Shown piece after piece: positions 7,409 through 14,898 of a stretch of DNA of 23,578 nt. Source of the stretch: Chryseosolibacter sp036402115 (GTDB lineage Bacteria; Bacteroidota; Bacteroidia; Cytophagales; Cyclobacteriaceae); contig DASWTM010000379.1 of NCBI GenBank assembly GCA_036402115.1, positions 1 to 23,578 on the forward strand, given 5' to 3'. Below the pieces are notes generated by a model. The model was given only the letters and a program-made list of their open reading frames with translations. It searched no databases and was not told the DNA's origin. Positions within the stretch are counted from its first letter, which is position 1; every line of letters starts with the position of its first letter. The translations under genes and the position numbers were made by a program.

Positions 7409-7580
7409 AAATCCTACGCGTCATGTAGTTTACAGAAACGTTTGTTAGATCATTTCAATATCCTCTGTGGTAAACTGTATTCAAGGGCCAGCTCGAAGAT
7501 GCGCCTAATTAATCCTACGCGTCAGGTCAGCCAACATGCATCAATTAAATCAATTCAATACCCACTGTGTTAACCTGCAT
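7409..7580. repeat. Diverged 100-bp duplication next to coaD
   Basis: AATCCTACGCGTCA occurs at 7410-7423 and 7511-7524, and AATATCCTCTGTGGTAAACT at 7457-7476 recurs in altered form at 7557-7576. The spacing is 100-101 in both cases, so this is one diverged direct duplication. The CCTCTGTGGTAAA text is the reverse complement of the start of copies A and B (TTTACCACAGAGG), so the outer ends of the whole 6795-7580 region face each other as inverted repeats. Confidence 0.7.
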
Positions 7581-8045
7581 TTATGACAACTTGTAAGGCA
7601 GGAAATCACTCACATCTCCACCATACCGGTGCACCTCGCGAATAATGGATGAATTGATCCACGCAAGGTGTGGTGTTGTGATCAGAAATACCGACTCCAG
7701 TTGATGATTGAGTTTTCGGTTGATTTGGGAAATACTATTCTCGTATTCAAAGTCGGTCGTGTTTCGCAGACCGCGGAGCAGATACTTTGCTTTAAATTTC
7801 TTGGCATACTCTGCTGTAAGTTCGGCATATGTCTGGACCTGTATGCCTGGATAGTTTTGAAACGTTCCCCGGATTTTGTCAACCATCAGGTCGATAGGGA
7901 AGTAGCGATTGCTTTTCTGGCTATTGTAGCCTATGGCAATAACGATTTCATCGAAGATTTGCAGCCCGCGGAGAACGATGTCTTCATGTCCTTTCGTGAA
8001 CGGGTCGAAGGAGCCCGCAAATAATGCAACTTTTTTTTCTGCCAT
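7581..8045 (-). CDS. coaD: Pantetheine-phosphate adenylyltransferase
   Basis: 154 residues, the standard size. Key motifs: GSFDPFTKGH (11-20) with the T/HxGH nucleotide-binding signature, KYLLRGLRNTTDFEYE (87-102), and NSSIIREV (131-138), the counterpart of the ISSTxVRE motif that binds the triphosphate. Reaction: 4'-phosphopantetheine plus ATP gives dephospho-CoA and diphosphate, the penultimate step of coenzyme A synthesis, in the cytoplasm. It lies 25 bp downstream of the DUF3822 gene on the same strand and is probably cotranscribed with it. The stop codon abuts the repeat region. Confidence 0.97.
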   Translation of the reverse strand: MAEKKVALFAGSFDPFTKGHEDIVLRGLQIFDEIVIAIGYNSQKSNRYFPIDLMVDKIRGTFQNYPGIQVQTYAELTAEYAKKFKAKYLLRGLRNTTDFEYENSISQINRKLNHQLESVFLITTPHLAWINSSIIREVHRYGGDVSDFLPYKLS

Positions 8046-8070
8046 GAGTGAAAGCGTTCGTGACTATAAA

Positions 8071-8961
8071 TTATTGCCGTTGAAGCAAATGCATTCCGTA
8101 GAGATCGAAAAAATGGTGGTCCTGAACTTCATCGAACATATATCCAAACGAAAGGAATTTCGGTCGATGACCAAAGATCACATTGTTAATGTATTTGTAA
8201 AACTCGTGATAGTGCGGGGAATTTTTTCCGATGTAACCCCACAATACCACCTGGCTGTTTTGCTGGCTTAGATTGAGAGACTTCAACACCAGCATGATAT
8301 ACTTGATGTAATCTGAAAATTGCTTGATCGCAAACTGATTATAATAAAGAAGGTTCCCGTTTCTGCACGACAGGATATGAAGTTTGAACCGGTCAACATA
8401 GATGTACAGTGAATTGTCTTTCTTGTAGGTTGCATACGTAGTCAGCGTCTCGATCAACACCGCAGACTGATGCATAAAAATCACATTATTGTTCGGGTAA
8501 AGCTGCTGAACCCATTGCTTTAGTCGCGTGGACAGTGCAAAAACCGTCACCGCCTTTGTTTTTGGATTGGCAATCGCACACACCTCTTCTTCATCTTCAA
8601 TGTACGCATTGAATCGCAGGTACTCGGATTTGGCTTCTTCCAGGAACAGCGCTTCAGGCACCTGCACGTATTTATTATTCTTGACCGAGATCTTAATGGC
8701 TTTCCAAAATGCAGCCCTCAGGAACGCATGAGCCTCAAAAAGATGATCGAGAATCTGCAGCAGCTCATCAGGGGATGTCAGGCTCGGGAACACATAATCT
8801 TCCAGCAGGAGCATGCGATTTTCCTGATCATCAATAACCCCGATTTGAAGATCGCGGAAGCCAATGTTTATCAGGAGGTGATATTGATGAATGAGTTCCT
8901 CGTCAAAACGCTCGTCTTTGATTTTTTTTATAAGCTTATAATTGAGCGCTGCTGTCTGCAA
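8071..8961 (-). CDS. DUF3822 family protein
   Basis: 296 residues. It resembles the Bacteroidota family DUF3822, which typically sits beside coaD. Segments that fit are the opening YKLIKKIKDERFDEELIHQY, HLLINIGFRDLQIGVID, RMLLLEDYVF, and the C-terminal strand VVLWGYIGKNS followed by a short beta end. No signal peptide, membrane segment or catalytic motif is visible; function unknown. The start appears to be TTG at 8961: an in-frame TGA lies a few codons upstream, no ATG is available there, and the next internal Met would remove conserved sequence. It is the first gene of a probable two-gene unit with coaD. The rsmD methyltransferase gene, which I recall as a common companion of this pair, is absent. 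Confidence 0.8.
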   Translation of the reverse strand: MQTAALNYKLIKKIKDERFDEELIHQYHLLINIGFRDLQIGVIDDQENRMLLLEDYVFPSLTSPDELLQILDHLFEAHAFLRAAFWKAIKISVKNNKYVQVPEALFLEEAKSEYLRFNAYIEDEEEVCAIANPKTKAVTVFALSTRLKQWVQQLYPNNNVIFMHQSAVLIETLTTYATYKKDNSLYIYVDRFKLHILSCRNGNLLYYNQFAIKQFSDYIKYIMLVLKSLNLSQQNSQVVLWGYIGKNSPHYHEFYKYINNVIFGHRPKFLSFGYMFDEVQDHHFFDLYGMHLLQRQ

Positions 8962-9046
8962 GTTATTGGTGTTAAGGGGTTTTCATATATCCTACAAGTA
9001 TAAAGATTTTATTAGTTTTTTTGAAGTGGTTGTCTTCAGATGTTCA

Positions 9047-9511
9047 CTAAATCCTAAAAAATCCACGCAAATGCTTTAAGTCGGCCGGTGTTTTGGCGAA
9101 TCGAAAAATTCCGTGCAGCTCGGTCTCCGGAAAGCGCAGGATCTCTTCGGCACTCATAAACTTAACTTCTTTGATGATCTGAATTTCCGGGTCGCAGCCC
9201 GTTTTAAGTTTGCCGGTGCTTTCGTCAATCGCATAGAACAATTCGATGGAGTGTATCGGGTGTTGAATGTATTCACACCCGAAGAGAAATTCCCCAGGGA
9301 CTACATCAAGGCCCGTCTCTTCCCGAAACTCTTTTTTTAACGCTGTCTCAATCGATTGACCAAATTCTACTCCACCGCCCGGAGGAGCCCAGAAGTTTGT
9401 CGGTGTGATGCCTGTGTGGTTCACCATCAGGAGTTTGTCATCACGCCAGCAGATACCACAGGCGCGAACCCGAACTTTATTTCCGTACACTTTTGCAACT
9501 TCCTTGTCCAT
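9047..9511 (-). CDS. Nudix hydrolase
   Basis: 154 residues, a single Nudix domain. The segment WAPPGGGVEFGQS leads into a Nudix box read as G46-x5-Q52-x7-K60-E61-F-R-E64-E65-T-G-L68. Compared with the consensus, the first Glu is Gln and the Arg is Lys; the REXXEE glutamates that bind metal remain as E61, E64 and E65. The ATG at 9511 gives a normal N-terminus (MDKEVAKVYGNKVRVRACGI). Substrate unknown; the form is like small house-cleaning or ADP-ribose-type members. It is divergent from the DUF1573 gene. Confidence 0.88.
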   Translation of the reverse strand: MDKEVAKVYGNKVRVRACGICWRDDKLLMVNHTGITPTNFWAPPGGGVEFGQSIETALKKEFREETGLDVVPGEFLFGCEYIQHPIHSIELFYAIDESTGKLKTGCDPEIQIIKEVKFMSAEEILRFPETELHGIFRFAKTPADLKHLRGFFRI

Positions 9512-9609
9512 CTGCCTGTTTGTATGACTAAAGCTCGTAAAAAAACTGGTCCCTTTGTTGCATCAACTGACCATAACGTCATTTAGCCAATCGTTGCAAT
9601 GCGGTAGTG

Positions 9610-9636
9610 TTGAACGTGGGGAATCGTTTAAATTTG
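9610..9636 (+). promoter_or_regulatory. Putative promoter of the DUF1573 gene
   Basis: TAAATTTG at 9629-9636 is a full match to the Bacteroidota -7 element; a TTG at 9610-9612 lies 16 bases upstream, slightly closer than usual. It predicts a transcript start near 9641, which supports the ATG at 9651 over upstream starts. Confidence 0.4.
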
Positions 9637-9650
9637 TGAAAATGTTGCGT

Positions 9651-10064
9651 ATGAAAAAGTCCTTCTTCCTCTTTTCGCTGATAGCAGTGATGGTGGTCAC
9701 TGCCAACGCCCAAACGCCTGTTGAAAAAGACGGCCCAGTCATAACCTTCCAGGAAAAGAACTTTGACTTTGGCGATATTACTCAAGGCGACAAGGTCGAG
9801 CATATCTTTTCCTTCACAAACACTGGAAACCAACCCTTGATTATCACCAACGTTGAAGTAACCTGTGGATGCACTACACCCAAGGGCTGGCCAAGAGATC
9901 CCATTCAGCCTGGTGAGAAAGGCGAATTAACTGTAGCCTTTAGCACGGCAGGAAAAATCGGTCGCCAAAATAAACCGGTGATTATTGTAAGCAATGCCAT
10001 TAATCCCGAAGGCAACAGAATCTCTTTTTCAGCAAACATCCTGGAGAAGGGAAATCCGCAATAG
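9651..10064 (+). CDS. Secreted DUF1573 protein
   Basis: 137 residues from the ATG at 9651; an ATG at 9642 is the alternative, and a longer frame from 9555 is unlikely. Signal peptide MKKSFFLFSLIAVMVVTANA, with cleavage before QTP. The rest is one immunoglobulin-like DUF1573 domain: FDFGDITQGDKVEHIFSFTN (38-57), LIITNVEVTCGCTTP (63-77) with the family's CGC pair, IQPGEKGELTVAF, and a final beta strand. Members are abundant in Bacteroidota, predicted periplasmic or surface proteins related to ASH/MSP-type beta domains; biochemical role unknown. It is a single-gene unit flanked by the divergent Nudix gene and a gene-poor stretch. Confidence 0.9.
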   Translation: MKKSFFLFSLIAVMVVTANAQTPVEKDGPVITFQEKNFDFGDITQGDKVEHIFSFTNTGNQPLIITNVEVTCGCTTPKGWPRDPIQPGEKGELTVAFSTAGKIGRQNKPVIIVSNAINPEGNRISFSANILEKGNPQ

Positions 10065-10508
10065 GGAGAGTATGATGGAGTTGACCGGCATCATACGGTA
10101 GAGGCATCCGTTTTCGTTAAGCACCAATGATCAATGATCAAATCACAACGGTGAGATTACACTCAACGGCACTCCTAAAAAATGATACAATGCTGCATTA
10201 AACCTTTGATAAATCTCCATTAGTCCAAGAATACCCTCCCGTTGCTCCGTTCCGCTTCGTTTCAGGATCTTCGATCTGCGTTAAGAAAAACTCGAAAGTA
10301 AACAGTGCCTCCTTCCAAGCGCCAGCGCGACTACGCCTTACTCCGCGCCCTTTGCGCAGGTAGAGCTGAATGTTACCGATGAAAAATAACCCATGTGATA
10401 TCCCCCTGATAACGCACCTGTATTCAAGTCTGTGATGAGAGAACACACGGAGCTCGCAAAGCCTAAACCGCTACTCCAAAAATATCCTCCGCGTTAAACT
10501 GCCTTTTG
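10065..10508. other. Gene-free 440-bp stretch related to the 6.8-7.6 kb repeats
   Basis: No supported gene. Just after the DUF1573 stop is an 8-bp hairpin (GTATGATG 10070-10077 with CATCATAC 10089-10096, loop 11) without a U-run. Further on, three short pieces match the 6795-7580 region: TCCAAGCGCCAGCGCGACT (10314-10332) is the reverse of the AGTCGCGCT..CGCTTGGA motif of copies A and B at 17 of 19 positions; CTGTATTCAAG (10418-10428) equals 7475-7485; AATATCCTCCGCGTTAAACT (10481-10500) matches 7457-7476 except for three bases. Confidence 0.65.
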
Positions 10509-10886
10509 TCATTTTCTCTTCCCAACCCCCATCATCAAGAAAACCCACCCCAGGATAAAACCCACACCGCCAAGGGGCGTGATAGCTCCCAACAGAGTGA
10601 TCCCTGTCAACGACAAAGCATACAAGCTTCCACTAAAGATGAGGATGCCGATTAGAAAACTTAACGAAGCCCAACGAAGCTTCCGTGCATCAAAAAATTC
10701 CATAAACAATCCGGTAAGCAGAATGGCGAATGTGTGGTAAAAATGGTAACGCACCGCCAGTTCGAAGGTTTCCGTTCGTTGATTTTCCAATAGTAGTGCC
10801 TTGAGGCCGTGGGCACCGAAAGCGCCAATGGATACAGCCAACGCTCCGGCTACTGCTCCGATAACTAATGTCGTTCGTTGATTCAT
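10509..10886 (-). CDS. DUF423 family small membrane protein (YgdD-like)
   Basis: 125 residues with four hydrophobic segments: about 6-26, 46-66, 70-92 and 97-118. The opening GAVAGALAVSIGAFGAHGLK matches the conserved first helix of DUF423 proteins, and RYHFYHTFAILLTGL and LGAITPLGGVGFILGW are the other family signatures. It is an inner-membrane protein of unknown function. It overlaps the upstream yggS-like gene by four bases (ATGA), so the two are translationally coupled and cotranscribed. Confidence 0.88.
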   Translation of the reverse strand: MNQRTTLVIGAVAGALAVSIGAFGAHGLKALLLENQRTETFELAVRYHFYHTFAILLTGLFMEFFDARKLRWASLSFLIGILIFSGSLYALSLTGITLLGAITPLGGVGFILGWVFLMMGVGKRK

Positions 10887-11560
10887 GATTTGTTGTAATC
10901 TCGGTTTCCGAAAATCGCAGTTCCAACGCGGATGAATGTACTACCCTGCTCAATCGCTTCACGATAGTCGCTGCTCATTCCCATGGAAAGCTCCTTCATA
11001 GCAACGTTGGCTGGTAAGGTCATCCTTTTTAGTTTGTCGGAAAGCGATCTCAGGTTTTGAAACTCTGACCTGATTTGTTCTTTATTGTCAGTGAGTGTTG
11101 CCATACCCATCAAACCCTGGATTTGAACGTTCGCGAGCGTGGTGAAGGAGCCGCTCTTGATCAATTCCAGGATTTCCTGTTCAGAGAATCCAAACTTTGT
11201 TTCTTCCCTTGCGATGTGCACCTGGAGCAAACATGCAATTATGCGATTTGCTTTTTTTGCCTGCTTGTCAATTTCCTCGAGCAGCTTAAAGCTGTCGACT
11301 GAATGAATGAGATGTATGAAAGGAGCAATGTATTTCACTTTATTAGACTGCAGGTGACCGATCATATGCCACTCAATGTCTCTGGGGAGTGCTTCCGCTT
11401 TGGGTACTAGCTCCTGCACCTTGTTTTCGCCAAACTTTCGCTGACCGGCATCATAGGCCTCACGAACGGCTTCGACCGGGTGGGTTTTCGATACTGCTAT
11501 CAGTTCGCAATGGGCGGGCAACAGTTCTTTAAAGGCTGATAATCTGTTTTTTATACTCAT
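10883..11560 (-). CDS. YggS/PLPBP family pyridoxal phosphate-binding protein
   Basis: 225 residues from the ATG at 11560; a TTG one codon upstream is less likely. PLP-binding lysine K25 is in IAVSKTHP (21-28). Other family blocks: KFGENKVQE, WHMIGHLQSNK, HSVDSF, IQGLMGM, ELSMGMSSDY with the phosphate-binding serine region, and VGTAIFGNRDY at the end. The fold is a lone alanine-racemase-type TIM barrel. Known role: vitamin B6 and amino acid homeostasis, holding PLP without a firm catalytic activity; cytoplasmic. It is first in a two-gene unit with DUF423. Confidence 0.95.
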   Translation of the reverse strand: MSIKNRLSAFKELLPAHCELIAVSKTHPVEAVREAYDAGQRKFGENKVQELVPKAEALPRDIEWHMIGHLQSNKVKYIAPFIHLIHSVDSFKLLEEIDKQAKKANRIIACLLQVHIAREETKFGFSEQEILELIKSGSFTTLANVQIQGLMGMATLTDNKEQIRSEFQNLRSLSDKLKRMTLPANVAMKELSMGMSSDYREAIEQGSTFIRVGTAIFGNRDYNKS

Positions 11561-11682
11561 CAAACCAACAATTCTTTGGTAAATTTAGCGAGGAATTCGA
11601 ATGTAATAGTAAGGTGATGATTGATTTGGGTGGTTATGAATTTGATTCCTATTTTTAACCCCTAAAGGTGTCACAAAAGACT

Positions 11683-13239
11683 ATGGCGATTCTCGGAACA
11701 TTGCTCAAGAAAGGTATACGGATACGTGAGATGCTCGAGCAGGAGTATACCTCTCCATTCGACTTGCAGAAGAAAGAACTCAAGGAGTTGCTGATCACGG
11801 CTAATGCGACCGAGTTTGGGAAGTACTATGGCTTCCAGGATATTTTGAACGCCTTTAAGTCAGGCGATCGGGAGTTCTATAAACGGTTTTCAAAGAAGGT
11901 ACCGGTGCACACCTACAACAAAATTTATAACGAGTGGTGGAAGCTTGCACAAAAGGGAATTAAGAATGTCTGCTGGCCAGGACGGGTCAAGTATTTTGCG
12001 CTGAGTTCCGGAACTTCGGAAGCGGCATCCAAATACATTCCCGTCACCAAGGACATGACGAAGGCGATTCAAAAAACCAGTGTCCGACAAATCCTTACGC
12101 TCTCCAAGTATGACCTTCAACCAGAGGCTTTTGAAGCGGGAATTTTAATGCTCGGAGGTAGCACGCACCTCAACAGAAAAGGTAGCTTTTTTGAAGGCGA
12201 CCTGAGCGGTATCCAGGCCGCGCGATTGCCATTCTGGTTCCAGCATTTTTACAAGCCAGGAAAGAAGATTGCAAAAAATAGAAACTGGGATGTGAAGCTC
12301 GACCAGATCGCCCGTAACGCAAAAGACTGGGATATCGGAATTATTGTAGGCGTGCCTGCATGGATTCAGATTCTTCTTGAAAAAATCATCAAGTATCACA
12401 AGCTTAACAATATTCACGAGATCTGGCCTAACCTGATGGTGTACGTGCACGGAGGAGTTTCATTTGATCCCTATCGTAAGGGATTTGAAAAACTTCTGGG
12501 ACGCCCGATCTATTATATCGAAACCTATCTTGCATCGGAGGGCTTTATTGCATTCCAGGCTTACCCGAATAGGCGCACAATGCGTCTGGTGCTGAACAAT
12601 GGTATTTTCTACGAGTTCGTACCCTTTGAAGAAAAGAACTTCGACTCGAATGGAGAAGTAAAGCCGGATGCTGAAACGTTGTTGATTGATGAAGTCGAAG
12701 AAGGCAAAGAGTACGCTCTTCTGCTTTCAACCTGCGCAGGCGCATGGCGTTACCTCATCGGAGACGTAATTAAGTTTACATCGCTGGAAGAATCCGAGAT
12801 CGTCATCACAGGAAGAACAAAACACTTCCTGAGTTTGTGTGGTGAGCACCTTTCGGTGGATAATATGAACAAGGCGATTGAACTTGTCGCAAATGAATTG
12901 AATATCGCGATACCGGAATTTACTGTAGCGGGCATTCCGCATGAGACGCTCTTCGCGCATCATTGGTTTGTGGGAACCGATGACAAGGCGGATGGAAAAA
13001 TCATTAAAGAGCGTTTGGATCATCACTTGAAGGTGTTGAACGATGACTACGCGGTCGAACGCAGTGCTGCGCTCAAAGAAGTGATTGTGGATGTGCTGCC
13101 GCTGAAAACGTTTTATGAGTGGATGGAGTCGAAAGGGAAAGTGGGAGGTCAAAATAAATTTCCACGGGTGATGAAAAAAGCCCAGCTTGACGAGTGGAAG
13201 TCTTTTCTCCAATCACGATCGAATGGAAAGCATTCTTAA
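11683..13239 (+). CDS. GH3 family protein (acyl-adenylate forming)
   Basis: 518 residues from the ATG at 11683; a GTG at 11668 would add five residues. The family, named from plant auxin-responsive GH3 amide synthetases, adenylates a carboxylic acid and transfers it to an amine. Visible motifs: FALSSGTSEAASKYIPVT (105-122) with the phosphate-binding SSGTS, YIETYLASEGF, YLIGDVIKF and GRTKHFLSLCGEHLS, all in family order. No signal peptide. Bacterial members exist widely in Bacteroidota, but their substrates are not known. The gene overlaps the next one, LysE type, by 17 bases, suggesting coupled translation, although no metabolic link between an acyl-amide enzyme and an exporter can be proved. 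Confidence 0.88.
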   Translation: MAILGTLLKKGIRIREMLEQEYTSPFDLQKKELKELLITANATEFGKYYGFQDILNAFKSGDREFYKRFSKKVPVHTYNKIYNEWWKLAQKGIKNVCWPGRVKYFALSSGTSEAASKYIPVTKDMTKAIQKTSVRQILTLSKYDLQPEAFEAGILMLGGSTHLNRKGSFFEGDLSGIQAARLPFWFQHFYKPGKKIAKNRNWDVKLDQIARNAKDWDIGIIVGVPAWIQILLEKIIKYHKLNNIHEIWPNLMVYVHGGVSFDPYRKGFEKLLGRPIYYIETYLASEGFIAFQAYPNRRTMRLVLNNGIFYEFVPFEEKNFDSNGEVKPDAETLLIDEVEEGKEYALLLSTCAGAWRYLIGDVIKFTSLEESEIVITGRTKHFLSLCGEHLSVDNMNKAIELVANELNIAIPEFTVAGIPHETLFAHHWFVGTDDKADGKIIKERLDHHLKVLNDDYAVERSAALKEVIVDVLPLKTFYEWMESKGKVGGQNKFPRVMKKAQLDEWKSFLQSRSNGKHS

Positions 13240-13855
13240 TGGAATCATATCGGGTTTAGTGCTGGCCTGTCTGATCGGGCCGGTGTTTTTTACCCTCCTG
13301 CAGACCAGTATCGAACGTGGATTTCGAAGCGGATTTTTTGTGGCAATTGGTGTTTCCCTGAGCGATGCATTCTACATTTCGATCTGTTACCTGGGAGTTT
13401 ATCAGTTGTTCGACAATCAGGATTTTAAAGAGTACCTGGCTTATTTTGGAGGAGCAGTACTTTTAGTGATGGGCCTTTACTATCTCCTGATTAAGAGCAG
13501 AAAACTTGCGAAGTACGATCCGTTGAAAGTGCAGGCGAAGAGTCCTTTTAAACTTATTTTCAAAGGGTTCGTGATCAATGGTCTTACGCCTATGGTTTTT
13601 ATCTTCTGGCTTGGCACAGTTGGCGTAGCAACGACCAAGCTTGGTTATTCAACGCCTGGCAAAGCCATACCTTTCTTCGCAGCCATCGTCAGCACGGTGT
13701 TTATTACCGATCTTATCAAAGCAAAATTGGCTGACCGCCTGCGCGTGGTACTCACTCCGAAATTCATCCGCACCCTGAACCTCGTGTTGGGTTTTGTTTT
13801 ATTGATTTTTGGAGGCAGATTGATTTTTATGGCGAATGACTTTCAGTCGCTCTAG
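13223..13855 (+). CDS. LysE family translocator
   Basis: 210 residues from the ATG at 13223; an upstream start at 13187 lies inside the GH3 frame and is not needed. Six hydrophobic segments fit the family. The opening GIISGLVLACLIGPVFFTLLQTSIERGFRSGFFVAIGVSLSDAF, read in pieces, contains the conserved GPVF-x4-Q-x5-G-x4 and the D of SDAFY. FKGFVINGLTPMVFIFW resembles the internal half repeat. Known role: amino acid or small-metabolite efflux across the cytoplasmic membrane; substrate unknown. The stop codon TAG at 13853-13855 overlaps the stop of the opposing batA gene in the four bases CTAG. Confidence 0.88.
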   Translation: MESILNGIISGLVLACLIGPVFFTLLQTSIERGFRSGFFVAIGVSLSDAFYISICYLGVYQLFDNQDFKEYLAYFGGAVLLVMGLYYLLIKSRKLAKYDPLKVQAKSPFKLIFKGFVINGLTPMVFIFWLGTVGVATTKLGYSTPGKAIPFFAAIVSTVFITDLIKAKLADRLRVVLTPKFIRTLNLVLGFVLLIFGGRLIFMANDFQSL

Positions 13856-14898
13856 TCCTGCAACACATTTGTTACGAACGTGCTTTTGAGCGCAAGCCAC
13901 AGCAGGAAGAAACAGATAGCCCATTGCAGATACACAAAATAGTAGTCGGAGGTGTCTTTAAAACGAGTCTCTTTGATCTCTGCCTTTTCGTACTGGTTGA
14001 TCTTTTCAAAGACTTGCACAAGCGCCTGGTTATCCGTTGCGCGAAAGAATTGCCCACCGCCAATCTCAGCCATTTTCCGCATGGTCGTTTCATCCACGGT
14101 GTTCTCGATCATATTCGGCCGCCCGAAGAAATCTTTACCATAAGGCACCAGCCCTTCCTTACCAACCACGATCGTGTACACTTTGATGTTGTAAGCCGAT
14201 GCAAGTTCTGCAGCGGTAATCGGATCGATGTTTCCTGCGGTGTTGTCACCATCACTCAATAAAATGCAGACCTTCGATTTCGATTCACTTTCCCGCATCC
14301 GGTTTGTGACCACGGCCATTGCACTGCCGATTGCTGTGCCTCGGTTTTCGATCATCTCGAAATTGATCTCGTTGATGTAGGAGCGGAGGAGGTCGTAATC
14401 GGTTGTCAGCGGAGCCAGCGAAAACGCATCGCCAGAGAAAACTACGATCCCTATTCGGTCCTGTACGCGCCCTTGAATAAAATCCAGGGCTACACGCTTC
14501 GCTGCTTGCAAACGGTTCGGAGAAAAATCTTCGATCTGCATGGACTGTGAAATATCAAGGGCGATCATGATGTCAATGCCTTCGGTCCATTGCTCTACTT
14601 TTTCGTTTGTCTTCTGGGGTCTTGCAAGAGCCGTTATGATAAGCAACAGGGCAATCATTATGAGAAATTCCGGGATCAATCTTACCAGGTTAATTGGCGA
14701 TGTTGCGAGGTCGCGTTGCGATACGGCTACTGGGAGCTTTTGGTTAAAATAGAATCGCAGCATCCAGCGAATGATAAAGATTACTGGCACGGCCAGGAGC
14801 AAAAACAGAAACTCAGGGTGTTCCCATGAGAAATTTCTCAGCGTAGAAGGCTGGTACCATTCCAGCGAATACCACGGTGCAGCGTAATCGTTATCCAT
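13852..14898 (-). CDS. batA: BatA-like von Willebrand A membrane protein
   Basis: 348 residues. N-terminal membrane segments at about 28-50 and 73-93, then a VWA domain at about 106-290 with a complete MIDAS: DISQS (115-119), T188 in RGTAIGS, and D216 in LLSDGDNT. A third membrane segment near 320-342 closes the protein. This is the topology of BatA in the Bacteroides aerotolerance operon. Its role is uncertain; proposed work includes stress tolerance and protein assembly in the envelope with MoxR ATPases. It overlaps the BatD-like gene upstream by eight bases. BatB and BatC, which usually follow, are absent: the next gene is an opposing LysE. Confidence 0.88.
   Translation of the reverse strand: MDNDYAAPWYSLEWYQPSTLRNFSWEHPEFLFLLLAVPVIFIIRWMLRFYFNQKLPVAVSQRDLATSPINLVRLIPEFLIMIALLLIITALARPQKTNEKVEQWTEGIDIMIALDISQSMQIEDFSPNRLQAAKRVALDFIQGRVQDRIGIVVFSGDAFSLAPLTTDYDLLRSYINEINFEMIENRGTAIGSAMAVVTNRMRESESKSKVCILLSDGDNTAGNIDPITAAELASAYNIKVYTIVVGKEGLVPYGKDFFGRPNMIENTVDETTMRKMAEIGGGQFFRATDNQALVQVFEKINQYEKAEIKETRFKDTSDYYFVYLQWAICFFLLWLALKSTFVTNVLQD

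Larger units (their letters stand above)
6780..7580. other. Gene-free 800-bp stretch of repeats
   Basis: No reading frame here looks real: those present have no recognisable domain and contain the repeats described separately. It holds a 220-bp tandem duplication (6795-7239), a segment rich in CTCTGTG/GCGCTGAG text (7283-7345), and a second, more diverged 100-bp duplication (7409-7580) that runs up to the stop codon of coaD. It may also contain the ends of the Nudix and coaD transcripts, but I see no clean hairpin with a U-run. Confidence 0.7.

Noticed and set aside
6868..7573. Several open frames in the 6.8-7.6 kb region (for example 7013-7381 minus, 7382-7573 plus)
   Set aside because: They arise from the tandem repeats, the frames repeat one another's text (ALARLPVFSVSS occurs in two), and none resembles a known protein.
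9555..9650. N-terminal extension of the DUF1573 protein from 9555
   Set aside because: It would place 32 residues before a normal signal peptide and covers a TAnnTTTG promoter element.
10070..10096. 8-bp hairpin after the DUF1573 gene as terminator
   Set aside because: The stem is perfect but AT-rich and lacks a T run; listed only as a note in the stretch.
10198..10446. Minus-strand 82-residue open frame in the gene-poor stretch
   Set aside because: It covers repeat-derived text shared with the 6.8-7.6 kb region, has no recognisable domain or signal, and no start context; judged non-coding.
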